NCBI GenBank assembly: GCA_946811185.2
Contig: OX328097.1
Location: 60,665,063 to 60,729,062, forward strand
DNA: 64,000 bases
DNA from: Hippopus hippopus
Lineage: Eukaryota; Mollusca; Bivalvia; Cardiida; Cardiidae
Direction of reading: 5' to 3'
Both the position numbers and the translations under genes were made by a program. Below are positions 42,162 through 52,505 of the stretch, in pieces. Under the pieces are notes generated by a model, which was not told where the DNA came from, did not search any database, and saw only the letters and a list, made by a program, of their open reading frames with translations. Numbering within the stretch: position 1 is the first letter of the stretch; each line of letters opens with the position of its first letter.

Positions 42162-42486
42162 TTAAACGGGTCTAATAAGATTTTTATAATCATGCCAAAC
42201 TTCAAAAGTGTTTGATTTCTGGGTTCAGTGAGGCAACGGTTTGCAATCCATCAATGAATGAGACAGAGAAGTGTAAAGTAAAACAAGAAAAAAATGGTAT
42301 TTTCCTAAGGTGATACGTACCCTTTTATGGTATATTTAGATTTCGCCACAGAATTTCCAAATGACCTGTCATGTGATAAGTAACACGCGCAACACGCAAT
42401 GTGAGAATCTATTCAAAGAGGTACGATGAGGTTCGGATTTAAATTTGGACGACTGTTTACAGTTTTTCTCGTGGTGAATGAATGTA

Positions 42487-42850
42487 CGAGGGCTGATTAA
42501 TAAGTTGTTAGCCTCATATGTAAGGGTTTGACTTTTGGCAGATATCTTGCATTATTTTTCGACATAATCCCCTTCAGTATCTATTGACTTTTGCAAAGCG
42601 ATGTTTAAAGGCCCCACGGCCACTTTTAAAGAAGTCCTTTTCTTGACCGTTGAGAAAGTCTTAAACTGCATGTCTGACGTCATCATCTGACCGAAAGTTA
42701 GTACCGGAAATGGCCTTTTTCAGTTTTGGAAATAGTTTTGATAGAGCGATATCAGGCGGATGCACCATCAATTCAAATCCACCATCGTTGCAGTCATGGA
42801 AATGGCAGACTTGCACTTTTAAGCGATTTTGACCACTTTGCAAAAATCAC
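42487..42850 (-). pseudogene. Mariner transposase 3' fragment (dead)
   Basis: Minus strand. The outer end CGAGGGCTGATTAATAAGTT is mariner-like and follows TA. Reading inward, 42843-42661 encodes GGFELMVHPP and LFPKLKKAISG, the segment around the last catalytic Asp of mariner transposases. Here the PDLAPSD-type stretch is shortened to DIALSK, so the third catalytic Asp is gone. Beyond a stop at 42661, DFLNGQEKDFF and, after a frameshift, SIDTEGDYVEK give the typical mariner C terminus, which ends at about 42560. The 5' two-thirds of the gene and the other end are missing. Confidence 0.8.
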
Positions 42851-43487
42851 TTTCTTTGTTTACTTTACAGCGCTACCTCTTCGACATAAACTCATTAAAC
42901 TGACCGAATGACACTAGTCTTTGGGACAAGCCTTAAATAATTAGTGAATAGTAGGGTTGAAAATGGCATCCCTGCCTAACCCCTTCGATCACAGCTTGTC
43001 AACGGCCCTCGTACTGCATGTTCTGAGAAAGTCTAGCTCTACATCGTCCGCAAAAACAAATGCAATTACGGTAAGCCTTTTATAGAATAATTGCAGACAG
43101 AAGAAGCGCAATTCCTATTTCCCGATCAGCTCACCTACATTTTCCATTGAAGAAAGAAGCCATATAACCATTAATCGTTCTAGGTTTGACAGTCTTTCCT
43201 CTTGATATAAATATCGGTGTATGTTACTCTGCAGCGATTACTATGACGCAGAAAAATGACGAAAAAAAAAATGGCGACCGATCTTAATTTGTTGATATGT
43301 ACTCTTTTCTTGTTCTAACATTACATAGAAAGTCTTTATATGACGTAAAAATTCATTTTCAATATATATAAACAATTGCGTAAAACTATTTATATTTCTG
43401 TTTTGAGACTTACAACTACTAAATACTGATGGCGAGATAAGAAGACATATACGAGTACATGTAAATTTCGTAATTGAATGGTATGGA

Positions 43488-43562
43488 AAACATTCTAGAA
43501 AAAAGGGAGTACATGCTGGTAACAAGCAATCGTTTCTTTTCCCATAATTTTTCGAAAGCCGG
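43488..43562. mobile_element. Family A core fragment
   Basis: GGAAAACATTCTAGAAAAAA, GTACATGCTGGTAACAAGCA, TTTCTTTTCCCATAATTTTT. Confidence 0.55.
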
Positions 43563-43584
43563 TCTATTGCAGTTGTTTAAAGAT

Positions 43585-43640
43585 TTACTACCGGCTTAAA
43601 AGTTTCATTTCACTTATTTAGCAGGATAATGCTTAACTTA
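43585..43640 (+). mobile_element. Family B end fragment
   Basis: CTACCGGCTTAAAAGTTTCA and TTATTTAGCAGGATAATGC form one family B arm. Confidence 0.6.
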
Positions 43641-43644
43641 TTCA

Positions 43645-45075
43645 ATCGTATAAGGGTTAAAAGAGGTGTGTAGGTTAGAGAAACCATAGAAAGTAAGACC
43701 AACATCCAATATTGACAACATCAGATAGGAATATCGGTCATGAGGTTGCCTTAAAATGGTCATTAGGCCAAACGAAGTAAACTAATTTCCACAGTTCGTT
43801 CACCAACTGTTCTACACTAAATTCTAAGAGACGGTTGATCGAATGCCCCTTCTTTATTATTGAACTTCGGATGTTCACTATTTCAGATGAGTTCAGTGAG
43901 TTATTCTCTTCGTGTTTTGCCTACCTGACGAACGGTATAGAAACACAATTAAATAATTCTTTCGGCTGGAATGCATAACAAGGCAGCATGTACTGCTAGT
44001 CATCATTAACTTCGATAAGGAAGTAAAGGAGTAAGAATACCGTAAAGGAACATATAGAATATAGTCTGGCCTTAAACGTCTTTTACAAAGCCATTGTGAC
44101 AGTCGTTGACAGAAAAACGGAAGGAAATATAAAAAAAAAGAAACAAACTTGATTTGGTTTTGGAAAAGAGCAGTATCTGTTAGAAGAGTTTTTTTTTTTA
44201 ATAACCAACTTCACATATTCCAACTCACATATATCTATTCTGCTTTTCTTTTCGCCGATTCAGCTGTTAAAACCTCATTTTTGTGCGATTCTGGCATTAG
44301 AAATTACTGTACACAACTCGTATTGAATATGACGTCATCAGTCTCGAAATCGGAAAAAAAAATGCTTACTTTAATTGTTCAAAACTTATTTTTCTGCAAC
44401 TCGTATAGCCGATACCAGCATTAACGAATTGCAATAAAAATTGCGTCATCAAAATGGGCACAAATTTATTGGCTAAACGGTGCCTCGCTTATAACTGAAA
44501 TTTATTAATCATCTTAATATTGATTTACGTATTACTATCGTCGGGCTGAAAACTAAGATTTGGAATACATGTATTTTGTAACTGCTCTGTGTGCTCAGAT
44601 ACATGTCAAGCAACGTAACAATTAATCAGTACATGTATATGCATTGGTCTACTAGCATACAGATCAACGTAAGTGTTCTTGACTTCATGGACTTGACGTA
44701 ACGTAACGACTAACGACGTTGTCGAGAACGGCGTTCCATTCATGAACCAAAGCTGCAAAAAAGCCATTCATTTGTTTATAACCTGTTTTTAATAACATGA
44801 TAACATGTTTTTCCTTGCTGTCGGATCAACCAGATCCAATATGTTCGACGTTATTCATGTCCGGAGAGCAAGCCGGTCAAGGGAAGACTTTAACGCTATG
44901 TCTACCTTTATATATGTAGCCCTGCATTATCATGCATGAAAAAGGAATGGTAAAACAATTGGGCGTAAAACCCGGTCAACATAACCTTGAGAGATAGCAA
45001 GGAAAAACTGTCTACAAGTAATAAATTTTCCCTTATACCAAGAGCATACATTCTTTTTTGTGCGAGTGTAGATAT
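43645..45075. other. No gene or recognised repeat
   Basis: 1.4 kb with no family match. TGACGTCA occurs at 44330-44337. A 91-codon open frame at 44149-44424 has no recognisable domain. Confidence 0.4.
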
Positions 45076-45086
45076 CACTATACACA

Positions 45087-45352
45087 TGAGCCATGCTCTG
45101 TGAAAAGGGTGTTTAAAACGGCTGCGAAAAGTATCAACCTAGGTCAGCCTGCACAGTCCGCGCAGGCTGACCTGGATCGAAACTTTTCGATAATGGTCAA
45201 CTTTCTGTATGTCCAAGGACCAGTCTCCCACATGTTTAAGTCGCTCGTTGAAAAAGTTGCTATTATGGGTCCATAACTAAGTGACGGCTTGCTTGGTACC
45301 ATGGATCACGGAAATGTACTAAGCCCCTTTTTGCAAGAGCATGGCTCATACA
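45087..45352 (+). mobile_element. Family D MITE, complete
   Basis: GAGCCATGCTCTGTGAAAAG and GCAAGAGCATGGCTCATACA ends; hairpin GGTCAGCCTGCACAGTCCGC and mirror. Confidence 0.9.
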
Positions 45353-45355
45353 GAT

Positions 45356-45560
45356 AGGAGTCATGCTCTCTGAAAAGGGGATCTAAAGCATCTTCGATAT
45401 TCAAAACACCAAGCGAGTCGTTGCATGGTATATCTATTATGTCATATGGATTCATTTTGTCCAAAAACGGCTATGAGACAGAATGGTCCTTTGACGTATA
45501 GACAATTTTACAAACGGTGCATTAAATGCATTAAACTCCCAGCATGGCTCAAATACATCT
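45356..45560 (-). mobile_element. Family D MITE, hairpin lost, adjacent
   Basis: GGAGTCATGCTCTCTGAAAAG through GAATGGTCCTTTGACGTATA, then a jump to GCATTAAACTCCCAGCATGG. Opposite orientation to its neighbour. Confidence 0.8.
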
Positions 45561-45577
45561 AAATATCATTATACATG

Positions 45578-45835
45578 TACTTTTTATCCCCCGCCGAAGG
45601 CAGAGGGATATAGTTTTGGCGTTGTCCGTCCGTCCATCCATCCGTCTGTCCGTGTGTCCGTCCGGGACAATATCTCCGATGCCATTGGACGGAATTTCGT
45701 GAAACTTTATACATGTGTACATTAACCCACTTGTCACGACTCGGCCGATTCCGTACCCACATCTAACCTCGTCCGTATAACGGTCATTTCCATTTGAACT
45801 GCCAATCACGTGATCTTATACATTGCGGCGCCACT
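45578..45835 (-). repeat. Family Q repeat with (GTCC)n
   Basis: CCCCCGCCGAAGGCAGAGGG, GATATAGTTTTGGCG, a GTCCGTCCATCC microsatellite (45625-45663), then GGAATTTCGTGAAACTTTAT and CCACTTGTCACGACTCGG. I associate this CGCCGAAGGC repeat with molluscs. The overlapping open frames look like translated repeat. Confidence 0.6.
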
Positions 45836-46000
45836 GTAAGTCGTTTAGCAACGACATAAACAACCTCGATGAAGTTATTCACATCCATCTATCTGTCGGT
45901 GAAAGCCCTAATCGGAATTGATAAACCACGTTAAAAAATGAATGTACGAACTGTTTGCCAACTACGGTGGCACAAAAGTGACATGGAAGATATATTTTAT

Positions 46001-46160
46001 ACTACTTGCGCACGCAGTAGCTAATACGTGCGCACGTAATAAGTAATACGTGCGCATGCAGTACTATTACGTGCGCACGCAGTAGCTAATACGTGCGCAC
46101 GTAATAACTAATACGTGCGCACGCAGTAGCTATTACGTGCGCACGTAATAAGTAATATTA
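46001..46160. repeat. 22-bp palindromic satellite, array 1 (7 units)
   Basis: The GCGCA(C/T) centre recurs at 46008, 46030, 46052, 46073, 46095, 46117 and 46139. The consensus is TTACGTGCGCACGTAA plus linker TAGCTA or TAACTA. Each unit is self-complementary. Confidence 0.95.
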
Positions 46161-46377
46161 CCGTAGGCTAGAGTATTAATAGTTTCTGTACCGTACCAAG
46201 GTACAGATACTTAAAATAATCGCAGTATGCCTAAACGATTTAAGAAATAATAGCTCTACTTGATTTTTTACTTGGGTGTCAGATGTATGCACATCTGTTG
46301 CCGTGTTGGACCAATGTAATTTTGCCCTTCCCTCGCAACAATATGGCTTTTGTTCCTTATAAACTGATTGGTCGATT

Positions 46378-46593
46378 ATTACGTGCACACGTAATAGTTA
46401 TTACGTGCGCACGTATTAGTTAATACGTGCGCACGTATTAGCTACTGCGTGCGCACGTACTAGCTACTGCGTGCGCACGTAATAACTATTGCGTGCGCAC
46501 GTATTAGCTAATACGTGCGCACGCAATAGTATTACGTGCGCACGTATTAGTTATTACGTGCGCACGTATTAGCTACTGCGTGCGCACGTATTA
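46378..46593. repeat. 22-bp palindromic satellite, array 2 (10 units)
   Basis: GCGCAC centres at 46407, 46429, 46451, 46473, 46495, 46517, 46538, 46560 and 46582, plus a GCACAC variant at 46385. Same unit as array 1. Confidence 0.95.
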
Positions 46594-46639
46594 TAAAATA
46601 TATCTTTCATGTCACTTTTGTGCCACCGTAGCCAACTGA

Positions 46640-47085
46640 AGTATAGTTAGAAATATTTCGATAGAAAATTGAGACTCAAGTTTTCTTTTTTAAGAGGAGC
46701 CTTACAATTTTCAGAACGGTAAACCGGCGTATTTCCGGCGATGAAAAGTACCGTTTAGGTGCATATCAATCCACCAGATACAGCCGAGGGATTTGATGGC
46801 TCCCATCACCCGAGGTATGCCGAATGTACAATAACCTATTCCGTCGATATACTTTTTTTTTATTCGATGGAAAATGGCCGACTGGGAGCGATTTTGAGTT
46901 ACATGGTCGCGTAAATTTTTGAAAAGGTCTTTTTGGGCGGGGGATATCATTTCAACGAAATTGCTTGTTATTCTTGAGATCATGTTGACATCTGTTGTGA
47001 CATACAGGATCTAACATGGGCTGGCATTTGAGATTAAAAAAAAGATTGTTAAACGAGTGTCGAAAAATGTTATATTGCTCTGACT
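46640..47085. other. No gene or recognised repeat
   Basis: A 90-codon open frame on the minus strand (46983-46711) has no recognisable domain. Nothing else seen. Confidence 0.4.
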
Positions 47086-47089
47086 AGCT

Positions 47090-47195
47090 TATTAACATTT
47101 TTGTGGAAAATTTTGATAAAATTTTATCACAGAAGCCTACGAATGTCAGATTCTTTTTATCACAGAACGAAATCTCGCATATAACAGGTCAGAAT
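47090..47195 (+). repeat. Family I fragment
   Basis: AAGCCTACGAATGTCAGATT and CTTTTTATCACAGAA match family I near 7925. Confidence 0.45.
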
Positions 47196-47478
47196 AGGCA
47201 CAATTTCAATGAAATTTATATCCCTGTATCGTAACTTTCATGAATAAATCCCGATTCACCTCTCTGAATAAATTCTAAAATGAAATTACTTATGACGTCA
47301 CGCAATGATTGTCTCGCCGAGCGTAAGAGAAAAAAAAAAAATCGTAATAGATCTAGGTATGTAACACTGTAAATAATAGAGGGTACGTGATATAAAATTT
47401 TTGAAACTTGTCTGGAAAACAAATGATTTAAATCAAGCTCGCGAAAGGCTCGCTTTTTCATAAACTAAACTCGTTTAA

Positions 47479-47691
47479 CACTTATCCTGCTAACTAAGTG
47501 GAATGAAACTTTCAAGCCGATTAAAAAAAAACAACAACAACAAATTTTGCTATTAGAAAGGTATTTTTTGAAGAAAGATATCTACTTACCGGACAGTATA
47601 GATCCAAGATCAGACTGCATGTTCTGTGCAGTCTGATCTTGATCTATACTGTCCGCAAAAGGTCCTTGAGTCGCACCAAGCAGCCTAGGGG
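47479..47691 (-). mobile_element. Family B MITE, complete
   Basis: TTAA at 47475-47478; palindrome GATCCAAGATCAGACTGCAT and mirror, ending CACCAAGCAGCCTAGGGG before TTAT. Confidence 0.9.
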
Positions 47692-47749
47692 TTATTATTT
47701 AAACACCAAGTTATGTCAGATCCTGTACGTCTGCTGCAGGTTTGTTTCA

Positions 47750-48540
47750 GGATGTAATAGTACTCTCATGGTATCGTAATTTATTTTCGTCGATAATTTA
47801 CGACAGGTGTTCAAAAATTATCCGGAAAGCGTCAAAACATTTTCACGAAAAAAAAAAAGTATGACACCTTTTCAATACTTTTGAAACAACCCTCATTTAT
47901 ATATAATAATTTTCTTTTCGTATCATCGGAACAGAAGCCATTTTTCACTCAGAACACTGACTTTACTGTTTTCGTGATCTGTTCGATTTATCATGATGCT
48001 CAAGTCGCTCAACTCGATTATATCGAGATTTGAATAAACGTGTTATTGCCACTGGAACGAAATGAAACCTTTACGTCTTTTTTTTTCGACTAAGCTGTAT
48101 GTGCTGGCTTTTGACCTACTTTTTGGTATTGATAACAAATGAATAAATAGAGATTTGTGATTGGTCAAAAGTGTAGACAAGTTTATTTTAAGGGCCCCTG
48201 CCTATTTGCTAGCAAATTTACTCAGTCTATCTTTTTTAGAGATATTTCTTGTTATATATGATAATTTATCTTTTGTCGCTGGAACGCTTTCAATCATTAT
48301 CGCTGATCAATGATTTGATTGATCATGAAATTTTACACGCAAACAGTTTTTCGCGTTTAAAAAATTTCGCCCCGATAGGTATAGGACTACCAGAACGCTA
48401 GAACTGAAATATCCTGTAAAACGCAGTAAGACCAAACGAATTCTAGATGTGATTTTATCGTTTTTTTTTTAAATGTTATAGATAGTCTTTAAAATGTTAT
48501 AGATAGTCTTCTAAATATAGAAAATGACAAGGACTTGTCA
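47750..48540. other. No gene; short duplication at 48470-48512
   Basis: AAATGTTATAGATAGTCTT occurs twice in tandem. Otherwise nothing supportable. Confidence 0.4.
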
Positions 48541-48561
48541 CATAAATATTGGTAACGTTAA

Positions 48562-48781
48562 ACCCCTCACCACATAATCCCGTGTTTAAAAGATCTTGTG
48601 AAAGAAGGCTTTTGAAAACATTGTGGGAAAAGGAGAAAATGTTGGTTACCAGCATTTTCTCCTTTTCCCCCACTGTTTTCTTCCCTTTTAAAAAAGAAAA
48701 CTCCCACAATTTCAGCCAAATCTTATTTGTCGTCTGCAAATGCTTTGGTTTTGGACGAAGATTTTGTCGTTTGGTAATGAG
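48562..48781 (-). mobile_element. Family A MITE, complete (220 bp)
   Basis: TTAA at 48558-48561 and 48782-48785; palindrome GGAGAAAATGTTGGTTACCA and mirror. Confidence 0.95.
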
Positions 48782-48892
48782 TTAACACCAGGGGTCACCC
48801 TGTCACTTGGTTTTCTTTCCCCATGAACGTTTATACTCAACCTCTGCAAACGTATTTGCGAACGACTTTGAAAACATCCGCCTTGTAAAGTA

Positions 48893-49085
48893 TGCCTTGT
48901 AAAGTATATCTATACTTTTAAATGGTATGACGTAACTTTGTATGCACCCTGACCATACATTTGTTTACTTTTGTCCGGTAGTTTGCTTTGAAAAGTATAA
49001 ATGTTATTATAAGTCTGACAACGTGTTACAGCAGAGTCTGTCAAATTTCTAGTCCCTGGCAGAAAAATGAGTCTTTAAACTAGAA
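48893..49085. mobile_element. Family E fragment
   Basis: ATACTTTTAAATGGTATGAC, TTGTTTACTTTTGTCCGG and AGTCCCTGGCAGAAAAATGA are E landmarks. A further E end lies at 49360-49465. Confidence 0.5.
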
Positions 49086-49139
49086 TTAAGTTGGCAACTT
49101 CAGTGCTATTTTAACAAATTTTCTTCCTGTCTCCATGGT

Positions 49140-49326
49140 CAGTATTCACCGACCATTCTTAGGAATATTTTAGTCTTATTCTCCAAGATTTTCTAAATTT
49201 GAACGTAACACAACTTTTGATTGGCTTAACCAAAAGGTTTAGCCAGTCAAAAGTTGTGTTACTTTCGAATCTAGAAAATTCTCAGACTATGAACTTTGTT
49301 AAAAATGGTTGGTGAATGCGGGCCCT
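49140..49326. mobile_element. Family G MITE, most complete copy
   Basis: Ends GTATTCACCGACCATTCTTA and TTGGTGAATGCGGGCCC; core palindrome GTAACACAACTTTTGATTGG, CTTAACC, loop, GGTTTAGCCAGTCAAAAGTT, GTGTTACTTTC. Confidence 0.75.
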
Positions 49327-49639
49327 GAACTTTCGACAGACAATACTGAAGCACATTGTCACATACATAATAATATTTATACCGTTAAATTGTATGAATT
49401 GAACTTCCCTGCAATTTTACTCTCGAAATGTTTACTTTTGGCATTTTGGCAGCTATTAGGCTGCTGAATTCATGAACACTAGTGCAAAAAATGTAGCGAA
49501 AGAAAATATTGCTCTTTCTCCTTTAGTCATAATATTTCTATGTAGAACTACAAGGAAAAAAAAAAAATCTGCAGACAGTAATGAATGTACTCATCTCACA
49601 ACATTTGGGTGGATCCATTACAACTTCACTGAACTCGTG

Positions 49640-49742
49640 TTTGCTGAGCCATTTGGTTTAGCCAATCAGAACTTGCATTACTTTCTTAATCTAGAATAAG
49701 ACAAAGAATTTTCTTAAGAATGCTTGGTGAATATGGACCCAG
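49640..49742. mobile_element. Family G half copy
   Basis: CCATTTGGTTTAGCCAATCA through GCTTGGTGAATATGGACCC. Confidence 0.6.
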
Positions 49743-49764
49743 CAGATTTCAAACTGTAAGCATC

Positions 49765-49940
49765 TCTACCTTCAGACGGCAAAATCAAACGTGGCTCAAA
49801 TTACTGGATTTTTGCTTTCAAACAGGAGAAACCCTTGTGAGAAAAAGGGAGAAATGCTGGGTACCAGATGTTTCCCTATCTTCCAACGATATTTTCAAAG
49901 ACCTCTATGAGGTCATAAATAAAACAGGGACTCGTTTTAT
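49765..49940 (+). mobile_element. Family A MITE, diverged
   Basis: TTCAGACGGCAAAATCAAAC, GGGAGAAATGCTGGGTACCA, AAAGACCTCTATGAGGTCAT. Confidence 0.65.
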
Positions 49941-50130
49941 AAGGGATGAAAAAGGGTTGGGAAAAGAAGTGATTGTTAAAACGACTATTTAGAATTCACG
50001 AAGAAACAAATGAATAACGCACCACTCGGAGACTTACAGCAGACGAAAAACCGTAGCAGACGAAAAACAACTTGCAGTATCCCTAAGGTTAAATCTCTTT
50101 TCGCAGAGGGCATATTTACAAATTACTTGA

Positions 50131-50245
50131 TCTAGCTGCAGACGATTTTATTTTTGTGCTGCAGCACACCACTTTTGAAAACATTTTGGTAAAAGGAGAA
50201 ATTGCTTGTCATGAGCAATTTCTCCTTTTGCAAAAATATTTTCAT
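50131..50245. mobile_element. Family A2 element, intact hairpin
   Basis: CTGCAGACGATTTTATTTTT, then the palindrome AAAAGGAGAAATTGCTTGTC, ATGAGCAATTTCTCCTTTTG. This is the reference copy for A2. Confidence 0.7.
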
Positions 50246-50329
50246 ATTTACTGATAAATCAAACCATGACTTATCTCGATCAACAATTTGTTATACCGAA
50301 TTCGTTCTTTTATTTACGTGATTGTACGG

Positions 50330-50410
50330 ACAATATGGGTCAATATAAGACTAGAAAAACGTGCAGTCTGATCTCAGATCTACTTTGCCCAACCGTTTGT
50401 CAGACAATTT
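50330..50410 (-). mobile_element. Family B half hairpin
   Basis: CGTGCAGTCTGATCTCAGAT followed by CTACTTTGCCC; the other half is lost. Confidence 0.55.
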
Positions 50411-50442
50411 AACCTACTTCCCTATAAGATATACTTTATATT

Positions 50443-50770
50443 AAAGGCCATATAGCTGCCAAAAGTAAACAATTGGGTGGTAAAATTCATTTAAATTTAG
50501 GTCATGCCATTAAAAAGTATTGAAATTATTGTGAAGGTGACATCTGTTATTTTATAGTCGCTCCAAGTGTTAGTCGCTGGTAGAAAAATGAATTTTCAAA
50601 TCAGGTAAAAAGAAAACAAAAGACAGGGCGACCTGGCAACTTTTGACCTAGTTTTAGATTTCATTTTTCTGCAAGCGACTGACACACGTACCGACCGTAC
50701 ATGGTATGATTTAAATTCAAATGCATTTTAACATCCTCGTTGTTTACATTTGGCAGCTATAAGGCCTATA
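50443..50770 (+). mobile_element. Family E element, nearly complete
   Basis: GGCCATATAGCTGCCAAAAG at the left and TTGGCAGCTATAAGGCCTAT at the right are inverted. Inner arms are AATTCATTTAAATTTAGGTC and GATTTAAATTCAAATGCATT. Confidence 0.8.
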
Positions 50771-51052
50771 AGGTATTTTCTACCAACATAAAACATGACT
50801 CAGCAATTCTACGGCTGGAAAAAAAATAAAAGCTTACTACTGTATACATACATCCACTCTTACATTGATTGGTTGAATGGTGTTTTACGGCGCGTTCAAC
50901 ATTATTTCTCTAACTTGACTCGTATTTGACTTGTATTTAGTTTGTTGCTATGCTTGTTCCATGTTGTATGTATTTTTTTTCACAACTGGAAGAAATAAAA
51001 GTTTGTATATGTGTATATATACATGTATCATGTCAACGCAACAGTTCACTTA

Positions 51053-51480
51053 CTTGTTACTCTTTACCACTCAACAAAATTTTATTGAACAAATGAAAAG
51101 CAATTACAGACGACAAATTAGCCATTATCTTGCTAAATAACAGACATTAAACTTTCAAGCCATAGTATAAACCCAAATATTGCTGTTTGAAAGGTATTTT
51201 TGGAGGAAAGTTACCTCCTTATCGGACGGTGTAGATCAAAGATCAGACTGCACGTTCTGTGCAGTCTGATCTTGATCTACGTTGTCCGCAGTCAAAGGTC
51301 AGTGAGTCGCGCTTAGCAGCCTAAGGGTTAAATGTCTTTCAAATGACGATATTTGTCTTTCAAAGGGTAGAAAACATTGTGGGAAAAGGAGAACATGCTG
51401 GTTTTCAGCATTTTCTCCTTTTCCTGCAATGTTTTCAAAAGATTTCTTCCTTGTGGTCGTTAAAACTGGGGGTTAAAACT
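51053..51480 (+). mobile_element. Family A MITE split by family B
   Basis: The A parts are 51053-51120 (CTCTTTACCACTCAACAAAA, ATTACAGACGACAAATTA) and 51328-51480 (CAAATGACGATATTTGTCTT, hairpin, GGTCGTTAAAACTGGGGG). They join at TTAA. Confidence 0.9.
51122..51327 (-). mobile_element. Family B MITE, complete, inside A
   Basis: CCATTATCTTGCTAAATAAC through GCGCTTAGCAGCCTAAGGG; left flank TTA(G), right flank TTAA at 51328-51331. Confidence 0.9.
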
Positions 51481-51529
51481 GGGTTAAAACTCGTAAAAAG
51501 AGTCATTCATTCATGTGTTTCTCGGTTTT

Positions 51530-51715
51530 CACAAGTTCTATGATTGGCTCTGCAGTGCCTTGCTCAAGGATACACCCACGAATAAACCCACTGCCTCGGA
51601 CAAGGATCAAACCCGGGCTCTTTTGATTACTAATCGAACACCACAACCATTTTGTCACTCGGGATTGATTGATTTTGCTTTATTTGTCGTCGCCACCGGT
51701 TGCCCATAGGGACGT
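51530..51715 (-). mobile_element. SINE fragments (head-like and tail)
   Basis: 51600-51625 has GGATCAAACCCGGGCTC, a B-box-like T arm on the minus strand. 51660-51712 (TTGATTGATTTTGCTTTATT, TGTCGTCGCCACCGGTTGCC) is the 3' part of the SINE at 478-782. Confidence 0.6.
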
Positions 51716-51830
51716 TCGTTATTTAAGACGTGTTTCACTAACATTAACAGACTTTAGTAACATACTCAAACCTGAATTGACACAACGCTTGAGACTCAAC
51801 TCAGCAAAGTAATGGGCTTAAGTCTGTTAA

Positions 51831-52051
51831 CTCTTTACCAAACGACAACATTTTAGACTGGTCCATATTGGAAGCACTTGCAGACGACAAAATAAATGTA
51901 ACTCAAAAATTGAAATTTGTTTCTAGCAGGGCAGAAAACATTGTGGGAAAAGGAGAAAATGCTGGTTACCAGCATTTTCTCCTTTTCCCACAATGTTTTC
52001 AAAAGGCTTCTATCTCAGGGTCGTAAAAACCAGGGATTGTTTGGTAAAGGG
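51831..52051 (+). mobile_element. Family A MITE, complete
   Basis: TTAA at 51827-51830 and 52052-52055. CTCTTTACCAAACGACAACA opens and GTTTGGTAAAGGG closes, an inverted match of the two termini. Confidence 0.95.
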
Positions 52052-52284
52052 TTAACTGAGTTAAATCCGGTTCCTAGTATCTTGCTGAGTTGGGTCTAAA
52101 AGGATTCGTCAACTCAGGATTTAAGAACATTACTTAAGTTTGTTAAGGTTAGTGAAATGCGTCTCAAATATCCAACACAATTCAAGTCAGAAACTAAGTC
52201 ACTAAACAGGTTTGAGTTAAATAAGAGAATTAAGTTTTTTCGAGAAACCGGGCCCTGGTTCTTTAGTTCTCAGTGTACAGCATC

Positions 52285-52288
<4 letters not shown>

Positions 52289-52358
<70 letters not shown>

Positions 52359-52377
52359 AGGGAGGGACGAACGGACG

Positions 52378-52408
<31 letters not shown>
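52289..52408 (+). repeat. (GA)n then (GGAC)/(AGAC)n microsatellite
   Basis: About 33 GA units, then GGACGGAC and AGACAGAC tetramers. The 125-codon open frame through it is a repeat translation. Confidence 0.95.
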
Positions 52409-52409
<1 letters not shown>

Positions 52410-52414
52410 CACAC

Positions 52415-52505
52415 AGGACCTATACGTTTAACGTCTCATTTAAAAGACTGTTAGAATTTTTAGTTGGCCAGCCGTGGGATTCGAACCCACACCCTCAAGG
52501 GACCA
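52415..52505 (-). mobile_element. SINE head fragment
   Basis: TTTAACGTCTCATTTAAAAG, TTGGCCAGCCGTGGGATTCG, AACCCACACCCTCAAG match 665-735 of the first SINE. Confidence 0.7.

Larger units (their letters stand above)
45963..46630. mobile_element. Element R: transposon enclosing two satellite arrays
   Basis: A 668-bp unit with inverted ends TACGGTGGCACAAAAGTGAC and GTCACTTTTGTGCCACCGTA, extending inward through ATATATTTTATA, and a perfect 6-bp direct repeat GCCAAC at 45957-45962 and 46631-46636. Between the ends lie two arrays of a 22-bp unit separated by a unique spacer (46165-46378). No open frame suggests a transposase, so it is non-autonomous. Confidence 0.9.

Noticed and set aside
45559..45809. 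Overlapping minus-strand frames with a DGRTDN-like phrase
   Set aside because: They are translations of the dispersed CGCCGAAGGC/(GTCC)n repeat and not an exon.
46001..46593. CRISPR-like regular spacing of the 22-bp repeats
   Set aside because: There are no unique spacers: units are contiguous and palindromic, and they lie within a transposon in a eukaryotic sequence.
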